Below are positions 7,667 to 14,252 of a stretch of 22,052 nt of DNA, piece by piece; the first letter of the stretch is position 1; each line of letters opens with the position of its first letter. The notes under the pieces are model-generated. The model was not told the origin of the DNA. It saw nothing but the letters and a program-made list of their open reading frames with translations, and did no database searches. The DNA comes from Verrucomicrobiota bacterium (GTDB lineage: Bacteria; Verrucomicrobiota; Kiritimatiellia; JAAZAB01): positions 1-22,052 of the forward strand of contig JAHIMN010000267.1 in the NCBI GenBank assembly GCA_018896395.1, read 5' to 3'. Position numbers and translations under genes: made by a program.

Positions 7667-9997
7667 ATGCGAACCGAACTGAAACGAAACTTGTGCCTGG
7701 CGATGGCCGTGTTCGGCCTGACGGCCGGCGGCGCCCAGGCGGAAACCGCCACGGTCTGGAGCACTGACTTCAGTAGCGAGAAAGTGCGCGACCTCAACCC
7801 GAGCGCCAAGATTGTCGCCGCCCCGGCGCCCGCCACGGGTAAACTCCTGATGCTCAGCAACGGCGGCGGCAGAACCCCGGCGTGGTGCGCCGCCAAAGAA
7901 CTGCGCCTGGCCGGACCGGTGACGGTTGCTGTCCGGCTTCGGGGCAAAGGCTTCGCCGGCGTCGGCCCCGTGCTGAATTTTAACGGTTATTTCAGGGTGG
8001 GCAAGAACTACTGGGGCGTGGAGATCCCCGGCACGGTCTATGGCACGCAACTGGATGAAACCAAAGCCATGACCATATCCTTCAACATCCTGCTGGCGCC
8101 ACAGCCTGAAAGCTATTCCTTCGATATCAGCGGGCAATGGGCGCTCAAAGAGACAAATTCGGCGCAAACCATCTGGATCGAGCGCATCGAGATCATGGCC
8201 AACGGCCCGGCGGCGTCCTTCATCAGCCGGGTGGAACCGGACAAGACCTCGTACCGCTTGGGACAGACGGCCAAGGTTGCGGTCGCCGTGGTCAATCCCA
8301 CGGCCACGCCCTTCAAGGGCAGCCTGACCCTGACGGAACTCTTTGATCTGGAGGAGAAAACCGACGCGGCGACCGGCGCGGTGGAGCTCGCTCCCGGCGA
8401 GGCGAAGGAGTTCAACTTCTCCTGGAAAGCCAAACTTCCGGAAGCCGGCCGCGAACTCCGCGTGACCCTCCTCGATGCCGGGAAAAAAGTCCTGGACACC
8501 TACACGGATTTCTACGGCATCGCCAAGGATCCCAGCTACCTCAACACCATGGCCGGCGGCGTCATCGCCCCGGTCTGGAACAACCGCTACAACTGTTCCT
8601 ATGTCGGCCCGGCCAGTTACGCCCAGACCCTGGGCTTCATCCAGTTTAACAAGGCGATGCGGCTCCAGCGTTTTGAGTATTTCTCCTGGAGCTACAACGA
8701 ATTAGCCCAGTTCATGCCGCCGAAGGACGAGGAACCGTATCTCGGCAACGAGGGCATCTGGTGGCAGAGTTTCAAGAAGTTCAAAAACCAGGTGCGGATG
8801 CTGAAGGAGATCGGCGTCACCCCGATCTCGTACGTCAACGGCGGTCTCTGGGGCCCGGAAGCCTACAAGCTTTACCAGAAGCATCCGGAATGGTTTCTCG
8901 CGGTTGGCTCCTTTGACATGGAATGGCGCGCCAAGTACGAGCGCCGCAACGAGTTCGAGTTCATGCAGAATAAGACCCCGTTCTTCTACTGCTACTTCAA
9001 CCCGGTGCTGCCGGAGGCCCGGCGCTACGTGGCGGACCAGTTAATTGGCATTGCGAAAGAGATGGGGTTTGAAGGCGCCCGCTGGGACGTCTGGAACATG
9101 AGTGTCAGCCCCGGCCAGAAGGACATGTTCGGCAAGGAAGTGGCCAAAACCGCCGAGGAGGCCGACCGGCTCACCGCCGAGTCGCTTGCCGCGGTCAAAG
9201 CCCTGGTGGCTAAGGAGGTCCCGGAATTCACCTGGGGCTACAACTACGGCGGCCCTGAAGAAGTGGAAAAGACCCCGCTAATCATCGCTGAGAAATGCCG
9301 GGGCGGCGGCTGGATTCTGGATGAGATCACTTGCACCTACCAGGAGAAGACCTCGCCCTTCCATTACTGGGACGCCTACCGCGACCGGATCGTGGGCTGG
9401 GGCGACCATATTCGGCAACTCGGCGGCATTTACAACCCCTTCCCGTTCCGCCGCGGTGGCGCCCTCTACACCATCGACCACCTCTACGAGGGCATCTTCC
9501 GCCTGATCGGCGGCGCCCGCAGCTACATGCCGGGTGAATTCAACGCCGGCGCCGCGGGCAAGCAGGGCTTGATGGCTTTCCGTTACAGCGACGTTTTCTT
9601 CGGCTGGAGCCTGCGCCTGCAGCCCGCCACCCAGACCCTGGTCAAGGTCACCGCGCCGGACACTCTATGGTGGAAGAGCATGGTCCTGCTCGGCACCGGC
9701 GCCAACGGCCGGCCCCGGGCCATCGTTCACCTGGTCAACTCCCCGCCGGTTAACGAGGTTGAGGAAAACCCGCAGTCCCTGGTACGGCCGCCGGTCAAGG
9801 ACGTAGTCGTGAACTGCGGCCCGCAGAACGGTAAAAAACTGCCGGTCAAGGCGTGGGTGATCAGCGCGGAACCGGCCACCCCGGATGCCGAGCCGGCCGT
9901 TACCGCCACGGTCCTGCCGCTGACCCGCCATGGCAACACGGCGCAGGTGACGGTGCCCTGGGTGCTCTATTGGAAAACCGTGGTCTTTGAGTATTAA
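7667..9997 (+). CDS. Exported multi-domain TIM-barrel glycoside hydrolase-like protein, 776 aa
   Basis: Residues 1-24 are a signal peptide ending G-A-Q-A. Residues about 27-180 look like a beta-sandwich, about 184-280 like an Ig/FN3-type domain (V-E-P-D-K-T-S-Y-R-L-G...L-A-P-G-E), and about 290-640 like a (beta/alpha)8 barrel. Barrel signs are L-K-E-I-G-V-T-P-I-S-Y-V, H-P-E-W-F-L, then G-F-E-G-A-R-W-D-V-W with Asp474 at the end of a strand. That is the position of the catalytic nucleophile in GH13, GH66 and clan GH-D enzymes. D552-E553 (I-L-D-E-I-T) is a possible second acidic pair. The C-terminal part (about 660 on, A-I-V-H-L-V-N-S-P) resembles the all-beta domain of GH66/GH13 proteins. The overall layout is closest to GH66 dextranase-like proteins, but the family assignment is not certain. 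It probably acts on a polysaccharide at the cell surface or in the periplasm. Confidence 0.65.
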   Translation: MRTELKRNLCLAMAVFGLTAGGAQAETATVWSTDFSSEKVRDLNPSAKIVAAPAPATGKLLMLSNGGGRTPAWCAAKELRLAGPVTVAVRLRGKGFAGVGPVLNFNGYFRVGKNYWGVEIPGTVYGTQLDETKAMTISFNILLAPQPESYSFDISGQWALKETNSAQTIWIERIEIMANGPAASFISRVEPDKTSYRLGQTAKVAVAVVNPTATPFKGSLTLTELFDLEEKTDAATGAVELAPGEAKEFNFSWKAKLPEAGRELRVTLLDAGKKVLDTYTDFYGIAKDPSYLNTMAGGVIAPVWNNRYNCSYVGPASYAQTLGFIQFNKAMRLQRFEYFSWSYNELAQFMPPKDEEPYLGNEGIWWQSFKKFKNQVRMLKEIGVTPISYVNGGLWGPEAYKLYQKHPEWFLAVGSFDMEWRAKYERRNEFEFMQNKTPFFYCYFNPVLPEARRYVADQLIGIAKEMGFEGARWDVWNMSVSPGQKDMFGKEVAKTAEEADRLTAESLAAVKALVAKEVPEFTWGYNYGGPEEVEKTPLIIAEKCRGGGWILDEITCTYQEKTSPFHYWDAYRDRIVGWGDHIRQLGGIYNPFPFRRGGALYTIDHLYEGIFRLIGGARSYMPGEFNAGAAGKQGLMAFRYSDVFFGWSLRLQPATQTLVKVTAPDTLWWKSMVLLGTGANGRPRAIVHLVNSPPVNEVEENPQSLVRPPVKDVVVNCGPQNGKKLPVKAWVISAEPATPDAEPAVTATVLPLTRHGNTAQVTVPWVLYWKTVVFEY

Positions 9998-10022
9998 CCG
10001 GCAGCTTGGAGTAATAACCACT

Positions 10023-12032
10023 ATGAAAAACACTCTCCGCCAACGCGTTCCATACTTCCTGCTGTTGCCGCTGGTTTGGCTCGTGGGCCTGGCTGCGGCC
10101 AACGCCGCCGTCACCGTGAAAGATGAAGCCATCGACGGGAAACCCGCCTTCCGGCTCGAGAACTACCGGGTCTCATTGCTGATTCTGCCCGCCCAGGGCG
10201 GTGCTGTGGTCTCTTATAAAGACAAGCTCGGCGGCAACGTCGAGCTGATTCCGCCCGGGGCCCACAACGGACTCTGTATGGACCATTTCCAGTGCCAGCC
10301 CTGGCCGGGGGAACTGCTCGACACGCCGTATGACGGCAAGATTCTGAAGTCTGCCGACGGGGAATGCGTGGTCCAGGTCTCCTGCGAGGTCAAGGGCGAT
10401 TTCCGCGGCAGTCAGTACCCCAAGTTGAAGGGACTGCGCCTGGAGAAAAGCTACACTCTACGCGACGGCAGCCCCGCGCTGGAGACCAGGGTCAAGCTCA
10501 CCGCGCCGGTCAAGAATTCCACCCTGGTGGACTACTGGCTCCAGAACGTGTTCTTTGCCGGCGGCAAGTTCGACTTCGACTGCGACACCTCGTTCCGGCC
10601 CACGGTGCGCGGGGTCCGCGTCAAGACCGACCGGAAAACCGGATTCACCGGCCCGGAGGATTTCCTGCGCGACTTCAATGACGGCTGGCTGGCGCTGCTG
10701 GACACCAAGACCAAGAGCGGCTTGGTGGTCCTGACCGACTACAACGATCTCCGCTTCCTCTACGTCTGCGGTTCCAGCCGCACCTTGGAACCGATGTTTG
10801 AGATGGCCTACCTGCCGGCCGGCGCCTCCCGGGAATACACGGTTTACATCGTGCCGGTGGCCGGGCTCGATAACATTGTGGCCGCCACCCCGGACTACAT
10901 CGCCGGCTACCGCATGGAGTCCGACAATAAAGGCGCCGGCAAGGTGGAATTCAACGTGGTCCGCTCAATGCGCTTGGTGACAAACCTGGCCCTGAACGTA
11001 ACCATAGGCACGGCCGACAAGCCCAGCCCGGGTGTCAGCGCCGGCACTCTCGCCTTCGACAAGATCGGCGATGAACCCCAGGCCCGGTCCGCCACCTTCA
11101 CCGGGGCCGGACCGGACCCGCTGATCCTCCAGGTCGTGGCCAAAGCCACCGGCACCGGTGAAGCGGTCACCAACCGCTTCGAGGACTATTTCAACGGCGC
11201 TTACCAATGGGGTGAGAATATCCAGACCGACATGGCCAGTCCCCGCTACAAAGGGGTCCGGCCGCCCCAGCAGCTCCGGCTGAACAAGCCCAAAGAAATC
11301 CGGATCCCGCGCCCCTGGGAAATGCAGATGTGGTACGCCGAAGGGCTCCTGGACGATTACTACGGTGTGACCCAGGCCCTGCGCCTGACCATGCGCAACA
11401 ACGGCAAGACGAAATGGACCCGGGCCTTTGTCAGTTCCAGCATCTTCGGCACCAAGCTCTCCAGTTTCCCCTACGACTACGAGGAGCTGTTCAGTTACGA
11501 TTACATCGTGCTCGGCGGCCTGCGGCAGGACGCCCTCGGCGGACTCGTCCTGGAAATGCTCACGGATTTCGTCAATGCCGGCGGCGGTCTGGTCGTGCTC
11601 GGTGGTCCCATGGCCTATGCCAAGTCCGACTTGGCCGGGACCAAGTTCGCGGACCTTTGGCCGGTGAAGATCCTGCCGGGCGATTACGACCTGCTCGATC
11701 TCCAGGGCGCCCCCATCGAAGTGGCGGACGCGTCCGTGCCGTTCCTGATGGACCTGGACTGGAAACCGCGGCCGACGGTGCGCTACCTGCACAACGTCGA
11801 ACTCAAGCCCGGCGCCAAGGTGGTGCTCACGGCCGGCGGCAAACCGTTCCTGGTCACCGGCGAGGCCGGTCCGCACAAGGCCCGGATCATCTGCATCCTC
11901 GGCGCCGCCATGGGCACGCTCCCGGCCGGCCAAACTCCGTTCTGGGAATGGTCGGACTGGCGATACCTGATGCGCCAGGTCTTCTGGTGGACCCAGCGCT
12001 ATTACGATTTTGACCGTTTTGGAGTGCGTTGA
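10023..12032 (+). CDS. Exported mutarotase-like + cysteine-less GATase-like protein, 669 aa
   Basis: ATG 10023 is chosen because it opens a clear signal peptide (MKNTLRQR, then FLLLPLVWLVGLAAANA). A non-ATG start 12 codons upstream would overlap the previous gene and spoil it. GGAG at 10008-10011 is a little far (11 bases). Residues about 25-300 have the beta-supersandwich style of galactose-mutarotase-like domains (L-P-A-Q-G-G-A-V-V-S, L-E-K-S-Y-T-L-R-D-G-S-P-A-L-E). Residues about 460-665 look like a class I GATase-like domain (D-F-V-N-A-G-G-G-L-V-V-L-G-G) with no nucleophilic Cys. The last about 180 residues align with the end of the next gene product, sharing A-G-Q-T-x-F-W-x-W-x-D-W-x-Y-L. 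The gap to the preceding gene is 25 bp, so they are likely cotranscribed. The role is probably carbohydrate recognition; no enzyme activity can be assigned. Confidence 0.68.
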   Translation: MKNTLRQRVPYFLLLPLVWLVGLAAANAAVTVKDEAIDGKPAFRLENYRVSLLILPAQGGAVVSYKDKLGGNVELIPPGAHNGLCMDHFQCQPWPGELLDTPYDGKILKSADGECVVQVSCEVKGDFRGSQYPKLKGLRLEKSYTLRDGSPALETRVKLTAPVKNSTLVDYWLQNVFFAGGKFDFDCDTSFRPTVRGVRVKTDRKTGFTGPEDFLRDFNDGWLALLDTKTKSGLVVLTDYNDLRFLYVCGSSRTLEPMFEMAYLPAGASREYTVYIVPVAGLDNIVAATPDYIAGYRMESDNKGAGKVEFNVVRSMRLVTNLALNVTIGTADKPSPGVSAGTLAFDKIGDEPQARSATFTGAGPDPLILQVVAKATGTGEAVTNRFEDYFNGAYQWGENIQTDMASPRYKGVRPPQQLRLNKPKEIRIPRPWEMQMWYAEGLLDDYYGVTQALRLTMRNNGKTKWTRAFVSSSIFGTKLSSFPYDYEELFSYDYIVLGGLRQDALGGLVLEMLTDFVNAGGGLVVLGGPMAYAKSDLAGTKFADLWPVKILPGDYDLLDLQGAPIEVADASVPFLMDLDWKPRPTVRYLHNVELKPGAKVVLTAGGKPFLVTGEAGPHKARIICILGAAMGTLPAGQTPFWEWSDWRYLMRQVFWWTQRYYDFDRFGVR

Positions 12033-12050
12033 TGGATCGGCGATTAGTGA

Positions 12051-12270
12051 CTACTCAGGCACAAAGTGACATAGGCACATAGGCACAAAGTTCCAAGGAT
12101 AATATCCAAATGCCAGAACTGCCTGCCCGAGCCGACGCTCGGGTCGGCCAGGGAATGTCCGCCATATATCGTTTTTGAGGCACTTCATGCGAGTAAAAAG
12201 GTTGCTTCTCTTGCAGACTTCTTCACTTTGTGCCTTTGGTGCTTTGTGCCTTTGTGCCTATCTGAGCAGT
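12051..12270. repeat. Inverted array of GGCACAAAG units around a short hairpin
   Basis: The left arm (12051-12090) carries GGCACAAAG twice, plus GGCACAT, in one orientation. The right arm (12223-12270) carries the complement (CTTTGTGCC) several times. The arms also match at their outer ends (CTCAGG... against ...CTGAG). Between them lies the hairpin CCCGAGC-CGAC-GCTCGGG (12126-12143). This fills most of the 284-bp gap between the 10023 and 12317 genes. The array has no protein-coding look. The hairpin lacks a T-run, so it is not called a terminator, though the folded whole could attenuate read-through. Confidence 0.6.
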
Positions 12271-12316
12271 TACCTTGCCGCACGTGAATGAACGAAACAG
12301 AGGATGACGTTTCCGC

Positions 12317-14233
12317 ATGAAGACATTTCTCCTCGTGATCACACTTTTTGCCGGCCTCTTTGCCGCCCGGATACACGCCGCGGAAACCACATCGCCGGCG
12401 GCCATCCCCTGGCTTGTTGAAAATCTGGTCCTGAACAGCGGGTTCGAGGAGAGCACAGAAACCGGTCTGCCCCGGTCTTGGAAGGCCGTTGTTCAAGGCA
12501 AAGCCACCGCGGTAACCGTCGTGGATGATGTGCGGTTGACCGGGAATCGTTCCCTGCGGCTGGCGCTCCCGGAATCCCCGGCTAGCGTGGGGGCCAGCTC
12601 AGACCCCATCCCGGTCGAAGCCGGCAAAACGTATCTCTTCTCCCTCGCCCGGCGACAGCAGGGATTCAACACGCTGCCCGGGTATCAGAATCAATACGAA
12701 GGCGTGAATTCCTATGTCACGGTCCAGTGGCTGAACCCGCAGCAGCAGGCCGTTTCCAGCGTCAACGCCGGCTCGTTCCCTTACGGCGCGACTCCCTGGG
12801 GTGTGCTCGACACGTTTCTCCAGGCGCCCACCGGCGTCGCCTTCGCCGTGATCTCGATCCATGCCGGCAACAATAGCCTCACGCATTCAGGAAAGACGAT
12901 CCCATCCACGCTGTGGCTCGACGCCGTGCAGTTGCGGGAATACCGGCCGCCACCGACCCCGGAATGGGCCAAGGCGCCGACGCCGCGGATCGTAGAAGGC
13001 GGCCATGAAACCACACCGGGCCGCGCCTTTTTTGCGGCTTCCTCGTCGGATTTCGGCAACGGCCGCGGCGGCCAATGGTCCAAGATCGTGGTCGATCCGG
13101 CGGCGGAACGGGGCTCGGCCCTGCAGTCCCCGGCCGGTTGCGGCAAGGGGATCATGGCGCACTCCACATACTTCCCAGCCATGCCTGCCGGGCTTTACCG
13201 GCTCCGGGTCCGGGTCAAGCTGACCGATTCCGCCGCCAAGGAAAAGGCCGGCTTTCTTGACATGATCGGTTCGATCTCCGGCCCGCGGCTGCTGCTCGAG
13301 TTCCAGCCCCGCCTCTTCCCCAAGGCCGGCGAATACCAGGTCATGGAAAAGGATTTCATCCTGCGTGACAACGGCTGGTGGGATATCCGGATCTATACCG
13401 ACGGCAACCAGCCCTGGAGCATTGATTACGCCAAGGTCGTGCCGCTGCAGGAACTCCAGGACCGGGAACTGATGTCCATCTATCCCGGCATCGGCGGCGA
13501 AATCAACCCGGCCCTGAAACCGCGGGCCCAGGATAAAACCTGCCGGGCCCTGTTCATCGCCGGGCTGGAGTACGATGTTTTCAAACCCCGGGCGCTGCGG
13601 CTCCTGGCCCAGACCGTGGAGATCAAGACCGCCTGGCTCAAGTGCGGTATGTTCCTGACCCTTGGCGGTTTCCCGGAAACTCCGGAAGAACTGTTTGATT
13701 TCTCCGCCATCTTCATCTGCAATGTCCCGGCCAGGGTTTTCTCGCTCAGTCAGAAGAATTACCTGCTGGAATATGTCAACCGCGGCGGCGCCGTGATCAT
13801 GCTGGGCGGTGACCAGGGCTTCGAGCGCGGCGGCCTGCGCGGATCGCTGCTGGAGACGGCGCTGCCGTTGGAAACCGCGGCGACCGCCCCCGACGGCCTG
13901 AAATATGCGCCCGAGGGACTGACCCTGACGCCGGTTGAACCGCCTCCGCTATGGCTCCAGGAATGCGATTTCACCCTCCAGCCCCGCGCTTATTTCCTCC
14001 ATCGGGTCACGCTCAAACCGGAGGCCAAAGTCTTTGTCAAAGCCAGCGACTTGCCGTTCCTGGTCGGCGGCAGTTACGGCAAGGGCCGCGTGGTCTGCGT
14101 GCTGGCCTGGCCGTTCGGCGCCCCTTCGGCCGGCCAGACCGCGTTTTGGGCCTGGCCGGACTGGGTCTATCTCCTGCGCAATGCCGCCTGGTGGGCCATG
14201 CAGAGCCCCAAACTGCCGAGAGTTTTTTGGTAG
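12317..14233 (+). CDS. Exported CBM-like + cysteine-less GATase-like protein, 638 aa
   Basis: The ATG opens a signal peptide (residues 1-21, F-L-L-V-I-T-L-F-A-G-L-F-A-A). A weak GAGG lies at 12300-12303, 13 bases upstream, so translation may be poor. Residues about 35-207 resemble a CBM4/9/22-type jelly roll: N-L-V-L-N-S-G-F-E-E at 36-45, L-P-x-x-W, later L-W-L-D-A-V-Q-L. Residues about 225-375 look like a second beta-sandwich that ends W-S-I-D-Y-A-K-V. Residues about 425-630 resemble the C-terminal GATase-like domain of the previous protein (Y-V-N-R-G-G-A-V-I-M-L-G-G; L-P-F-L-V-G-G-S-Y-G-K-G-R-V-V-C-V-L; A-G-Q-T-A-F-W-A-W-P-D-W-V-Y-L-L), again without the catalytic Cys. It may be a glycan-binding protein. 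The shared domain suggests that the pair arose by duplication plus exchange of the N-terminal half. Confidence 0.65.
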   Translation: MKTFLLVITLFAGLFAARIHAAETTSPAAIPWLVENLVLNSGFEESTETGLPRSWKAVVQGKATAVTVVDDVRLTGNRSLRLALPESPASVGASSDPIPVEAGKTYLFSLARRQQGFNTLPGYQNQYEGVNSYVTVQWLNPQQQAVSSVNAGSFPYGATPWGVLDTFLQAPTGVAFAVISIHAGNNSLTHSGKTIPSTLWLDAVQLREYRPPPTPEWAKAPTPRIVEGGHETTPGRAFFAASSSDFGNGRGGQWSKIVVDPAAERGSALQSPAGCGKGIMAHSTYFPAMPAGLYRLRVRVKLTDSAAKEKAGFLDMIGSISGPRLLLEFQPRLFPKAGEYQVMEKDFILRDNGWWDIRIYTDGNQPWSIDYAKVVPLQELQDRELMSIYPGIGGEINPALKPRAQDKTCRALFIAGLEYDVFKPRALRLLAQTVEIKTAWLKCGMFLTLGGFPETPEELFDFSAIFICNVPARVFSLSQKNYLLEYVNRGGAVIMLGGDQGFERGGLRGSLLETALPLETAATAPDGLKYAPEGLTLTPVEPPPLWLQECDFTLQPRAYFLHRVTLKPEAKVFVKASDLPFLVGGSYGKGRVVCVLAWPFGAPSAGQTAFWAWPDWVYLLRNAAWWAMQSPKLPRVFW

Positions 14234-14252
14234 CTGAACCCGACTCCATGCC

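Noticed and set aside
9987..10022. Upstream non-ATG start for the mutarotase-like gene
   Set aside because: It would put 12 polar residues in front of a clean signal peptide and overlap the previous gene. ATG 10023 is better.
10965..11933. Minus-strand frame of about 322 codons
   Set aside because: It is antisense to the mutarotase/GATase-like gene, with no motifs of its own.
12126..12143. Intrinsic terminator after the 10023 gene
   Set aside because: The GC-rich stem is good, but no T-run follows it and it lies about 95 bp after the stop.
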